DNA of 64,000 bases, from contig CAZVPI010000010.1 in the NCBI GenBank assembly GCA_964628035.1, positions 1 through 64,000 of the forward strand, written 5' to 3'. Source of the stretch: UBA2199 sp964628035 (GTDB lineage Bacteria > Acidobacteriota > Aminicenantia > UBA2199). Numbering within the stretch: the stretch's first letter is position 1; every line of letters begins with the position of its first letter. The position numbers and the translations under genes are program-made. This document shows, piece by piece, positions 25,747 through 33,520 of this stretch. The notes beneath the pieces are model-generated. The model searched no databases, had not been told where the DNA came from, and saw nothing but the letters and a program-made list of their open reading frames with translations.

Positions 25747-27750
25747 TTACTTAAGGATGGCTCCTATGGGCGTATCTTCGGGCAAAATGGGCACATAAGG
25801 CCGGTTGTCGGCGTCGGAGGCCGCCAGGATCATGCCCTGCGAAAGGATGCCGCGCAGCTTGGCCGGCTTCAGGTTCTTGACGATGATGATCCTGCGCCCG
25901 ACCAGGTCCTCGGGCCGGTAGTGCAGGGCGATGCCGGCCACCAGGGTGCGTGTGCCGTCGCCGGTGTCGACCTGCAGCTTGAGCAGCTTGTCGGCCTTCT
26001 CCACTTTCTCGGCGGCCAGAACCTGGGCCACGACCATCTGCACTTTCTTGAAGTCGTTGATCTCGATCAGCCCCTCCCCTTCTGCAGAGGACGGGGCCGC
26101 CGCCGGCTGTGCCGCGGCGCCTCCCTGCGGGGCCTGGGGGGGCCGTACGGATCCGGGGGTCTTGGTTTCCTGCATGGTGTCTCCTTGGGATGCGGCGGCC
26201 TGGGGGGCTTCCGCCTCGGCGAAAAATGCCTTGCTATCGACGCGTGGGAAGAGCTGAGTCCCCCGGCCGATGGCAAATTCCTCGGGGAGCTCCTTCCAGC
26301 CGAGCCCGGTGTCCGGGCAGCGGAACATGGCGCGCACGGTGGCCGAGGTCTCGGTCAGGATCGGCGACAGCAGCGCGTTCACGCTCAGGATGGCCCGCGA
26401 CAGGGTCTTGAGCACGCCGGCCAGCCGCGGCCGGTTCGCCTCCTCCCTGGCCAGCGCCCAGGGCTCCACCTCGACGATGTAGCGGTTCAGGCCGTTCACG
26501 TACTCGAACACCAGTTCCAGGCCGCGGTTGAACTGGAACTGGTCGAACAGATCGAGCACCGATCTCTCCATGCCGCGGTAAGCCGCCGCGAGCGCCGTCT
26601 CCTTTTCCGTGTAGAGGGCGGCGCCGGCGAACTCGTTGGCGAAATATTTCTCGATCATGCCGGTGGTGCGCGAAACCAGGTTGGCCCAGTCGTTGGTCAG
26701 GTCGGTGTTGACGCGGTGGATGAAGCCCTCGTGGGAGAAGTTGCCGTCGGCGCCGATCGGGGCCTCGCGCATCAGGAAGTAGCGGATGGCGTCGGGGCTG
26801 AAATGCCTGAGCAGGAGGAGCGGGTCGAGGACGTTGCCGGTCGACTTGGACATCTTCTTCTCGTCCTTCAGCCACCAGCCGTGGATCAGCTCCTTCTTCG
26901 GCAGGGGCAGGCCGGCGGCCATCAGGAAGGCCGGCCAGTAGACGGCGTGGTACTTGAGGATGTCCTTGGCCATGATGTGCAGGTCGGCGGGCCAGAAGTC
27001 GCGGAAGCGCTCTCCCTCGCCCAGGTAGTCGATGGCGGTGACGTAGTTGGAGAGGGCGTCGAACCAGACATAGATGGTCTGCTTCGGGTCGCCCGGCACC
27101 GGGATGCCCCACTTGACCGTGGAGCGGGTGACGCTGAGGTCGCGCAGGCCCATCTTGACAAAGGAGACGACCTCGTTCATGCGCGAGCGCGGGGTGACGA
27201 AATCGGGGTTCTCCTGGTAGAACTGCAGCAGCCGGCCGCCGTAGGCCGACAGGCGGAAAAAATAGCATGTCTCGCTCACCCGGTTGTCGGTGGGCCGCCC
27301 GCATTCGGGGCAGGCGCGTCTGCCGTCGGCCGTCTCCTCGACGCTGTCGGGGATGAAATTCTCGCAGGCGATGCAGTAGTGGCCGGCGTACTCTCCGAGA
27401 TAGATGTCGCCCTTCTCCATGACCTTGGAGAAGATCTTCTGCACCCCCTTGACATGGACCTCGTCGGTGGTGCGGATGAAGGCGTCGTGCTCGATGTTCA
27501 GCGTGCGCCACAGCGCCTTGAAATGCTCGACCATGGCGTCGGCGAGCTGCTGCGGAGCGAGGCCCTGCTTGGCGGCGCTGCGCTCGATCTTCTGCCCGTG
27601 TTCGTCGGTGCCGGTCAGGAACAGGACGCGGAAACCGCGCTGCCGCTTGTAGCGCTTGATGACGTCGGCCAGGATGGTGGTGTAGGCGTGGCCGATGTGC
27701 GGCACGTCGTTGACGTAATAGATCGGGGTGGTCAGGTAATACTTCTCCAT
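25747..27750 (-). CDS. metG: Methionyl-tRNA synthetase
   Basis: The protein has 667 residues from ATG 27750, which has AGGAGA 6 nt upstream; an upstream in-frame ATG at 27804 is less likely. The class I catalytic core has the HIGH motif at 18-21 (VNDVPHIGHAYT) and KMSKS near 297 (DEKKMSKSTGN). The zinc knuckle CIACENFIPD...ACPECGRP lies at about 127-152. The anticodon-binding helical domain follows. After a Pro/Ala-rich linker (about 525-555), a C-terminal EMAP/Trbp111-type tRNA-binding domain runs to the end (about 565-667, with AVKNLKPAKLRG-like text). It charges tRNA-Met in the cytoplasm. It follows the Hsp70 gene on the same strand by about 70 nt. Confidence 0.96.
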   Translation of the reverse strand: MEKYYLTTPIYYVNDVPHIGHAYTTILADVIKRYKRQRGFRVLFLTGTDEHGQKIERSAAKQGLAPQQLADAMVEHFKALWRTLNIEHDAFIRTTDEVHVKGVQKIFSKVMEKGDIYLGEYAGHYCIACENFIPDSVEETADGRRACPECGRPTDNRVSETCYFFRLSAYGGRLLQFYQENPDFVTPRSRMNEVVSFVKMGLRDLSVTRSTVKWGIPVPGDPKQTIYVWFDALSNYVTAIDYLGEGERFRDFWPADLHIMAKDILKYHAVYWPAFLMAAGLPLPKKELIHGWWLKDEKKMSKSTGNVLDPLLLLRHFSPDAIRYFLMREAPIGADGNFSHEGFIHRVNTDLTNDWANLVSRTTGMIEKYFANEFAGAALYTEKETALAAAYRGMERSVLDLFDQFQFNRGLELVFEYVNGLNRYIVEVEPWALAREEANRPRLAGVLKTLSRAILSVNALLSPILTETSATVRAMFRCPDTGLGWKELPEEFAIGRGTQLFPRVDSKAFFAEAEAPQAAASQGDTMQETKTPGSVRPPQAPQGGAAAQPAAAPSSAEGEGLIEINDFKKVQMVVAQVLAAEKVEKADKLLKLQVDTGDGTRTLVAGIALHYRPEDLVGRRIIIVKNLKPAKLRGILSQGMILAASDADNRPYVPILPEDTPIGAILK

Positions 27751-27823
27751 CGCGTCTCCTGCTGGCCCGGCGACAACGTCGCGGAAGGGGGGATTATAGC
27801 ACAAAACGGCGGCGGCAGGCGGC

Positions 27824-29719
27824 TCAGAAACGGATCTTCAAGGGCTTGGTGTCTTCCTTCTTCTTGCCGTCGGGCCCGGCCTCGGCTTGGGGCGGCGGCG
27901 CCGGCGAGTCGACGCGGGCCAGGGGCTGCTCCACCCCTTCGCCGGCGGCGCTGGCCCGTTTCCACATCTCGGCCAGCTTCGCCTCCAGCGCCTCCAGCGA
28001 GGGGATGCTCTCCTTCTCGACCTCGCGCTCGGCCTCGCGCACCATGGCGGCGATCTCGGCTTTCATCTCCAGGGACAGGCTGCTGCCGCGGCTGATCTGG
28101 TTGAGGGAGTAGATCTGGTTGATGACCTTGTTCTTCTTGTGGATGGCCTCGCGCTTCTTGAGGTCGATGTCCGAGAGCTTCTTCGCCTCCTCGCGCAGCT
28201 TTTCCACCTCTTCCTTGCTCAGCAGGCCCGACTGCGAGATCAGCACTTCCTTCTTGTTCTTGCTGGAGAGGTCCATGGCCGAGACGTTCATGATGCCGTT
28301 GATGTTGATGCTGAAGGTGACCTCGATACGCGGGACGCCGCGCGGGGCGCGCTTGACGTCCAGCAGGGTGAACTTGCCCAGCAGCTTGTTCTCCTCGGCG
28401 ATCTCGCGCTCGCCCTGGTAGATCTCGATGTCGACCTCCGACTGGTTGTCCTCGACGGTGGAGAAGACCAGGCTGCGGCTGGTGGGGATGGTGGTGTTGG
28501 CGTTGATGATGCGCGTGAAGGCGCCGCCGAAGGTCTTGACCCCCAGCGACAGCGGCGTCACGTCGAGCAGCAGGATGTCCTTGCTGTCGCCCTTGATGAT
28601 CGCCCCCTGGGTGGCGGCGCCCATGGCCACGATCTCGTCGGGGTTGACCTTGCGGTTGGGCTCGCGCTTGAAGAACTCCTTGACCTTCTGCTGCACGTAG
28701 GGGATGCGCGTGGAGCCGCCGACCAGCAGGAACTCGTCGATGTCCGCGATGCCCAGGCTGGCGTTGCGCAGCGCCCGGGCGCAGATCTCCAGGGTCGATT
28801 CGACGTCCTTCTTGATCAGGTTCTCGAACTCGCTGCGGCGCAGGTACTTGATCAGGTGCAGCGGCCCGTCCTCGGACTCGGCGATGAAGGGCAGGTTGAT
28901 CTCGCACTCGTCGACGGCCGACAGCTCGATCTTGGCGTTCTCCGCCGCCTCGCGGATGCGCTGCAGCGCCGCCTTGTCGCGGCCGAGGTCGATGCGGTGC
29001 TCGTCGGAGAACTCGCGGGCCAGCTTCTGGCTCAGGGCGATGTCGAAGTTGTTGCCGCCCAGGTGGGTGTTGCCGGCGGTGGCCAGCACCTTGATCACGC
29101 CGTTCTGCACGTCCAGCACCGAGATGTCGATGGTGCCGCCGCCGAAATCGTAGACGATGATCTTGGACTTCTTCTTCAGGTCGATGGCGTAGGCCAGCGA
29201 GGCGGCGGTGGGCTCGTTGATGATGCGCTTGACGGTGAGCCCGGCGATGCTGCCGGCGTCCTTGGTGGCCTGGCGCTGCGAATCGTTGAAGTAGGCGGGG
29301 ACGGTGATGATCACGCTGTCGATGGGGTCGCTCAGGTAGCGGTCGGCCGCCTCGCGCAGCTTCAGCAGGATCATGGCCGAGATCTCCTCGGGGGAGAAGA
29401 TCTGGTTGTTGACCTCGATGCGCAGCAGGTCGTCGCCGTGGCGGATGATGTGGTAGGGGAACTCGTTGAGGTAGGGCTCCACCTCCGAGAACTTCTTGCC
29501 CATCAGCGTCTTGACCGAGGAGATGGTGTTCAGGGGGTTGGTGATCATCTGGCTCTTGGCCTGCTGACCCACCAGCCGCTCCCCGGTGGAGGTGAAGGCC
29601 ACGATCGAGGGCAGCAGGCGGTGGCCCTCGGGGGTGAGGATGATCTCCGGCGTCGTCCCCTCCAAGTAAGCGATGGCCGATTTGGTGGTCCCGAGGTCGA
29701 TGCCGAGTATCTTGCCCAT
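27824..29719 (-). CDS. dnaK: Hsp70 chaperone (DnaK-type)
   Basis: The protein has 631 residues. The N-terminal ATPase domain has MGKILGIDLGTTKSAIAYLE (phosphate 1 loop), IITVPAYFNDSQRQATKDAG, INEPTAASLAYAIDL, VYDFGGGTIDISVLD (phosphate 2) and LVGGSTRIPYVQ (adenosine loop). The substrate-binding domain follows (TPLSLGVKTFGGAFTRIINANTTIP), and the C-terminal lid is helical. The last 30 residues are Pro/Lys-rich and lack the EEV-like acidic tail of many DnaKs. GTTKS replaces the usual GTTNS. No grpE or dnaJ is adjacent, so it may be a secondary Hsp70. ATG 29719 was chosen over 29740 because the promoter spacer covers the latter. Confidence 0.88.
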   Translation of the reverse strand: MGKILGIDLGTTKSAIAYLEGTTPEIILTPEGHRLLPSIVAFTSTGERLVGQQAKSQMITNPLNTISSVKTLMGKKFSEVEPYLNEFPYHIIRHGDDLLRIEVNNQIFSPEEISAMILLKLREAADRYLSDPIDSVIITVPAYFNDSQRQATKDAGSIAGLTVKRIINEPTAASLAYAIDLKKKSKIIVYDFGGGTIDISVLDVQNGVIKVLATAGNTHLGGNNFDIALSQKLAREFSDEHRIDLGRDKAALQRIREAAENAKIELSAVDECEINLPFIAESEDGPLHLIKYLRRSEFENLIKKDVESTLEICARALRNASLGIADIDEFLLVGGSTRIPYVQQKVKEFFKREPNRKVNPDEIVAMGAATQGAIIKGDSKDILLLDVTPLSLGVKTFGGAFTRIINANTTIPTSRSLVFSTVEDNQSEVDIEIYQGEREIAEENKLLGKFTLLDVKRAPRGVPRIEVTFSININGIMNVSAMDLSSKNKKEVLISQSGLLSKEEVEKLREEAKKLSDIDLKKREAIHKKNKVINQIYSLNQISRGSSLSLEMKAEIAAMVREAEREVEKESIPSLEALEAKLAEMWKRASAAGEGVEQPLARVDSPAPPPQAEAGPDGKKKEDTKPLKIRF

Positions 29720-29728
29720 GGCAAAAAC

Positions 29729-29757
29729 TCTGTAGCACATGGTTTTCCAATTGTCAA
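29729..29757 (-). promoter_or_regulatory. Promoter of the Hsp70 gene
   Basis: On the minus strand TTGACA (29757-29752) and TACAGA (29734-29729) are 17 nt apart. The -10 box ends 9 nt before ATG 29719, so the leader is almost absent. Confidence 0.5.
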
Positions 29758-29790
29758 TCGGGGTGCGCCCGGGGACGCAGCCCGGGGCTC

Positions 29791-29819
29791 TTGACTATTG
29801 CCGATTTTTGGGCTATCAT
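29791..29819 (+). promoter_or_regulatory. Promoter of tRNA-Phe
   Basis: TTGACT (29791-29796), a 17-nt spacer and TATCAT (29814-29819) lie 10 nt upstream of the mature tRNA 5' end. Confidence 0.75.
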
Positions 29820-29829
29820 GCCCGACGAT

Positions 29830-29902
29830 GCCGGGATAGCTCAGCAGGTAGAGCGGTAGACTGAAAATCTGCGCGTCCGTGGTTCGATTCCGCGTCCCGG
29901 CA
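29830..29902 (+). tRNA. tRNA-Phe (GAA)
   Basis: The 73-nt cloverleaf has acceptor GCCGGGA pairing with TCCCGGC and discriminator A. The D arm is GCTC/GAGC, the anticodon stem GTAGA/TCTGC with loop CTGAAAA (anticodon GAA), and the T arm CGTGG-TTCGATT-CCGCG. CCA is not encoded. A run of nine T follows at once and would serve as terminator. Confidence 0.97.
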
Positions 29903-30298
29903 TTTTTTTTCACCTCGACCCCTGCCAAAAAACCTTGAATCCTCGTGATGGTGATAGGGTGGGTGATGGTTTGGAAAACATCGGGGTCTTCTTGATCCGC
30001 ATTTGTTGATCGCTGTCACGATCACGGACTCTACCAAGCAGAACAAAGAAGTAGAGTGGGGAAAGGGTGAAGTGGCAGAGAGGTGGAGCAAGGCAATAGA
30101 AAGGTATTGGGAAAAGGGAAGAGCCTTTTTCGAGATCGAACTGGCTGACGTTTTTCCGGTATTACCTCTCAATCCCTCTATCTTTCTCTATCTCTGGAGT
30201 TCGAATGAAGTCAGTTTGTTGAGTTTTTCCTGACACTGCCACGAACACGGAGGGCTCGTTTCCTTGACTGCCTTCCGGGAATTTGCTACCATTTTTCA
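29903..30298. repeat. Intergenic repeat region R2
   Basis: No gene is seen. A T-run after the tRNA is followed by purine-rich low-complexity text (about 30030-30120, e.g. GTGGGGAAAGGGTGAAGTGG). Then comes a segment 30175-30265 closely related to 276-367 (shared CCTCTATCTTTCTCT, GGAGTTCGAA, GTCAGTT, CTGACAC, CTCGTTTC). The last 35 nt are the promoter of the heptose kinase gene. A 76-codon frame within it follows the repeat and is not considered a gene. Confidence 0.6.
30264..30292 (+). promoter_or_regulatory. Promoter of the heptose operon (leaderless spacing)
   Basis: TTGACT (30264-30269), a 17-nt spacer and TACCAT (30287-30292). The -10 box ends 6 nt before ATG 30299, so the transcript probably begins at the start codon. 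No ribosome-binding site fits in the gap. Confidence 0.7.
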
Positions 30299-31282
30299 AT
30301 GCAGCCCTCCCTGTCGTCGATCGTTTCCCGCTTCCGCAACAAGAGGGTGGCCGTCTGGGGCGATCTGATCCTCGATCAGTACCTGTATACCTCGGCCGGC
30401 CGCGTTTCACGCGAGGCGCCGGTGCTGGTCACCGAGTTCGAAAAAAGCGAGTACCGCCTGGGCGGCGCCGGCAACGTCGTCATGAACCTGCACAGCCTGG
30501 GGGCGACGCCGCTGCCGGTGGGCTTCGTCGGCCGCGACGCCTCGGGCGAGCTGCTGCTGGGACTTTTGCGCGAGCAGGGCATCGCCACTGGCCACCTGGT
30601 GGCCTGCGAGCGTCTGGCCACGCCGCTGAAGAGCCGCATCCTGGCCGGCGGCGAGAACACCAAGAAGCAGCAGATCCTGCGCATCGACACCCTCCCTCCC
30701 GGCCCGCCCAACGAGCGCGAGCGGCTGCGGCTGGTGCGGGCCCTGCAGGAGGCGCTGGCGGCCAGCGACCTGCTGGTGATCTCCGACTACCTGGCCCAGA
30801 CCGTCTGGCCGGCGGCTTTCCAGGCCCTGCGCCGCCGCTTCCCGGCCCTGCGCGTCGCCGCCGATTCGCGCGCCAGCCTCCTCGATTTCGCCGGCGTGAC
30901 GCTGGCCACTCCCAACGAGCCCGAGATCAAGAGCCTGTTCCCCGAACGCAAGTTTATGCGCGACGCCGATTTCCTGGCCGCCGGCAGCGAGCTGCTGGAG
31001 CGCCTGGGAGCCCAGGGGGTCGTTCTCAAGCGCGGCCACCGCGGCATGCTGGTCTTCGCCCGCGGCGCCGCGCCGGTCGCCCTGGGCATCCACGGCACCG
31101 CGCAGATCGTCGACGTCACCGGCGCCGGCGACACCGTGCTGGCCGTGCTGGCGCTGGGGCTGGCCAGCCGGGCCACGCTGCTCGACTCGGCGCGCCTGGC
31201 CAGCATCGCCGGCGGCATCGTCGTCATGCACGAGGGGGCCTACGCGCTGCCGCGCCGGGAGCTCCTGCATGCCCTGCCCTAA
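30299..31282 (+). CDS. rfaE1: D-glycero-beta-D-manno-heptose-7-phosphate kinase (PfkB family)
   Basis: The enzyme phosphorylates heptose-7-phosphate to the 1,7-bisphosphate in ADP-heptose synthesis for LPS core. The 327-residue length fits the stand-alone kinase half of HldE. Features are VWGDLILDQYLYTSAGRVS at the N terminus, YRLGGAGNVVMNLHSLGA (substrate binding), LATPNEPEIKSLF, and the catalytic DVTGAGDTVLAVLALGLA near residue 275. The adenylyltransferase half is the next gene, overlapping by 14 nt, so HldE is split. The other heptose genes (gmhA, gmhB, hldD) are not in the window. Confidence 0.92.
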   Translation: MQPSLSSIVSRFRNKRVAVWGDLILDQYLYTSAGRVSREAPVLVTEFEKSEYRLGGAGNVVMNLHSLGATPLPVGFVGRDASGELLLGLLREQGIATGHLVACERLATPLKSRILAGGENTKKQQILRIDTLPPGPPNERERLRLVRALQEALAASDLLVISDYLAQTVWPAAFQALRRRFPALRVAADSRASLLDFAGVTLATPNEPEIKSLFPERKFMRDADFLAAGSELLERLGAQGVVLKRGHRGMLVFARGAAPVALGIHGTAQIVDVTGAGDTVLAVLALGLASRATLLDSARLASIAGGIVVMHEGAYALPRRELLHALP

Positions 31283-31751
31283 GGTCCTGCCCCTGGAGCG
31301 ACTGGCTCGGGCCGTCGCCGGGGAGAAAGGGCGGGGGCGCACCGTCGTGCTGGCCAACGGCGGTTTCGACCTGCTCCATGTCGGCCACGTCCGCTACCTG
31401 CAGGGGGCCAAGGCCCTGGGCGACGTGCTGGTCGTGGCCGTGAACTCGGACGACTCGCTGCGGCGGCTGAAGGGCGCGGGCCGGGCCCTGATCGACGAGC
31501 GGGGCCGCGCCCGCATGCTGGCCGCCCTGGCCTGCGTCGACTATGTCACCCTGTTTTCCGAGCCGAACGTCGAAGCGGTGCTGCGCGCGCTCACCCCGCA
31601 TTTTCATTGCAAGGGCTCGGACTACACCCTCGATTCCATCCCCGAGCGCGACGTGGTGCGCGGCTACGGCGGACGCCTGGCCATCGTCGGCGGCGGCAAG
31701 GTCCGCTCCACCTCGCAGGTGATCCGCAGGCTCCGCGAGGCGGCCGGTTAA
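31269..31751 (+). CDS. rfaE2: D-beta-D-heptose 1-phosphate adenylyltransferase
   Basis: This 160-residue nucleotidyltransferase of the cytidylyltransferase-like superfamily transfers AMP to heptose-1-phosphate to give ADP-D,D-heptose. The nucleotide-binding motif is ANGGFDLLHVGHVRYLQGA (GxFDxxHxGH) and the second motif is VRSTSQVIRRL (ISSTxI-like) at the C terminus. VVAVNSDDSLRRLKG and LIDERGRARMLAAL are family-like. It overlaps the kinase gene and is followed after one base by the heptosyltransferase gene. Confidence 0.93.
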   Translation: MPCPKVLPLERLARAVAGEKGRGRTVVLANGGFDLLHVGHVRYLQGAKALGDVLVVAVNSDDSLRRLKGAGRALIDERGRARMLAALACVDYVTLFSEPNVEAVLRALTPHFHCKGSDYTLDSIPERDVVRGYGGRLAIVGGGKVRSTSQVIRRLREAAG

Positions 31752-31752
31752 A

Positions 31753-32775
31753 TTGGAACGCATCGCCATCGTCCGCCTCTCCGCCCTGGGGGACATCGTC
31801 CACACGCTGCCGGCCTTCCAGGCTCTGCGCCGGGCGCGGCCTCAGGCGCGCATCAGCTGGATCGCGGAGCCGGCCGGCGCCGCGCTGCTGGCCCTGGTGC
31901 CGGGCATCGACGAGGTCGTCGTCCTGGACCTGAAGTCGCCCCGCGGCGCGGCGGCGCGCCTCGCCGCCCTGCTCGCTTTCCTCCGCCGCCGGCGCGGGAG
32001 CTTCGACGTCGTGCTCGACTTCCAGGGGCTGATCAAGTCGGCGCTGCTCGGCTTCCTGCTGGGCGGCCGGCGCCTGGGGTTCGACCGCGGCAACGCCCGC
32101 GAGCCGCTGGCCGCCCTGTTCTATTCGCGCCGCGCCGCGCCGTTCCCCGAGGGGCGGCACGTGATCTTCAAGAACCTGCACCTGCTCTCGCTCCTGGGCA
32201 TCGCCGCTCCCGCGGCGGAGTACCCGCGCCGCGACTGGCCGCCCTCGCCGCGCCTGGGCGCCTGGATGGAGCGGGAGGGGCTGAGCGGCGGCTGGACCGT
32301 GCTCAACGTGGGCGGCAAATGGAGCAGCAAGCTCCTGAGCCCCGAGCAATGGCGGGCGGTCGCCGCCGGACTGGGCCCGGAGCAGGCCCCGGTGCTGCTG
32401 TGGGGCAACGAGCGCGAGCAGCAGGTCGCCCGCGAGGTCGCGCGCGCCAGCGGCGCCCGCCTGGCCCCGTTCCTGGAGTTCGCCGATCTGATCGCCTTCA
32501 TCGCCCGGGCGCGGCGGGTCATCTCCGGCGACACGCTGGCCCTGCACCTGGCCGACATGGTCGGCACGCCCTCGCTGGGGGTGTTCGGCCCCAGCTCGCC
32601 CGAGCGCAACGGCTCCCTGCTCCCGGCCAGCCGCGCGCTTTTTCACCGCCTGCCCTGCAGCTTCTGTTATCGCCGCACCTGTGATACAATGACGTGCCTG
32701 AGATCCATCGCCGCCGAGGAGATCCTCGAGGCGGCGCGATACGTCGATGCGCAACGTGACCGAAACGCTGATTAA
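31753..32775 (+). CDS. Heptosyltransferase I-like glycosyltransferase (family 9)
   Basis: This 340-residue GT9 enzyme probably adds heptose from ADP-heptose to Kdo of the LPS inner core. The N terminus IAIVRLSALGDIVHTLPAFQ is the WaaC-type signature. The second Rossmann half has GGKWSSKLLSPEQWRAV, SGDTLALHLADMVGTPSLGVFGP and SPERNGS. The start is TTG at 31753, one base after the upstream stop; no in-frame ATG fits the conserved N terminus. The C terminus has a CSFCYRRTCDTMTCL cluster of cysteines. It overlaps the methyltransferase gene by 29 nt. Confidence 0.87.
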   Translation: MERIAIVRLSALGDIVHTLPAFQALRRARPQARISWIAEPAGAALLALVPGIDEVVVLDLKSPRGAAARLAALLAFLRRRRGSFDVVLDFQGLIKSALLGFLLGGRRLGFDRGNAREPLAALFYSRRAAPFPEGRHVIFKNLHLLSLLGIAAPAAEYPRRDWPPSPRLGAWMEREGLSGGWTVLNVGGKWSSKLLSPEQWRAVAAGLGPEQAPVLLWGNEREQQVAREVARASGARLAPFLEFADLIAFIARARRVISGDTLALHLADMVGTPSLGVFGPSSPERNGSLLPASRALFHRLPCSFCYRRTCDTMTCLRSIAAEEILEAARYVDAQRDRNAD

Positions 32776-33298
32776 ATACCGCTCGCTGGCCGGGATCGTC
32801 GCCCTGGTCGTGGTCCTGGCCCTGGCCGCCCCCAGCGTGCGCTCCATCGTCCTCGGCTTCTTCGTGATGATGCTGGGGATGTTCTTCCGCGCCTGGTCCT
32901 CGGGCTACATCGACAAGGACCGCGAGCTGGCCACCCAGGGCCCCTATTCGCTGACCCGCAACCCGTTGTACTTTGGCAACCTGCTCATCGCCGCCGGCAT
33001 CGCCATCGCCAGCAACCGCTGGCTGACCGCCGGGATCTGCGCCGGCTATTACGTCTTCTTCTTCACCTTCCTCATCGCCATCGAGAGGAAGCGCATGAAG
33101 CAACGTTTCGGGGAGCGCTACGAGAAATGGGCCCGGGAGGCCAACCTCTTTTTCCCCCGGATCAGGCGGGTGCGGCACGGCAATTTCGACATCGCCCTGT
33201 ACATGAAGAACCGCGAGTACCGGGTGCTGTTCTACTCGCTGCTCATCATCGCGGTCCTGGTCTTCAAGTTTCTCCGCGCCATCGGCTTCATCGGCTGA
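32747..33298 (+). CDS. Isoprenylcysteine/phospholipid methyltransferase-like membrane protein
   Basis: This 183-residue protein has four to five membrane helices. The C-terminal SAM-binding pattern of the ICMT/PEMT superfamily is present: GPYSLTRNPLYFGNLLIAAG (RNPxYxG) and, later, IERKRMKQRFGERYEKW (E-x7-F-G-x-x-Y). Methyl transfer to a lipid or lipid-like substrate in the inner membrane is likely; the substrate is unknown. A final helix after residue 160 extends past the usual domain. It is co-transcribed with the heptose/LPS genes, so an envelope lipid is a reasonable guess. Confidence 0.8.
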   Translation: MRNVTETLIKYRSLAGIVALVVVLALAAPSVRSIVLGFFVMMLGMFFRAWSSGYIDKDRELATQGPYSLTRNPLYFGNLLIAAGIAIASNRWLTAGICAGYYVFFFTFLIAIERKRMKQRFGERYEKWAREANLFFPRIRRVRHGNFDIALYMKNREYRVLFYSLLIIAVLVFKFLRAIGFIG

Positions 33299-33520
33299 AA
33301 GCGCGCCCGGCCATCCTTTTCGTGATAGGAACCGTGATAGTGTGGGGATAAAATTGGGATAGTGTGTTCAGCAAAATTGATTTTTTGTCCCCGATAATCC
33401 TTGAGCCGGAAGAGCTTGTGTGTCGATTTTACTAACCCTGACACCAATACATTGAGTCCGTCTTGGCGAGAGGAACCCCTATTTATTGCATTTCAAGGCC
33501 GGTTTTGCTACCATACGCCC
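33299..33520. repeat. Intergenic low-complexity region R3
   Basis: No gene is seen. The first part holds repeated GTGATAG/GGGATAGTGTG words (about 33321-33367), similar in style to text near 52803-52890 and 57231-57250. The last 35 nt are the promoter of the FecR-like gene. Confidence 0.4.
33486..33514 (+). promoter_or_regulatory. Promoter of the FecR-like gene and cell-shape operon (leaderless spacing)
   Basis: TTGCAT (33486-33491), a 17-nt spacer and TACCAT (33509-33514), with the -10 box ending 6 nt before ATG 33521. The stretch GGTTTTGCTACCAT resembles the heptose promoter (ATTTGCTACCAT). Confidence 0.65.

Noticed and set aside
27793..27798. TATAAT on the minus strand as a separate metG promoter
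   Set aside because: No -35 element at 16-18 nt; the box may be chance, and metG can be read from the Hsp70 promoter.
27751..27804. Earlier ATG (27804) for metG
   Set aside because: The added 18 residues are not family-like, and AGGAGA is correctly placed for ATG 27750.
29719..29740. Earlier ATG (29740) for the Hsp70 gene
   Set aside because: It lies in the promoter spacer; GKILGIDLGTT at 29719 is the normal Hsp70 start.
30003..30233. 76-codon frame after tRNA-Phe
   Set aside because: It is composed of repeat R2 sequence, has no ribosome site, and the similar text at 276-367 is not coding in the same frame.
33401..33520. 40-codon N-terminal extension of the FecR-like protein
   Set aside because: The extension precedes the best promoter and the signal anchor starts at ATG 33521.
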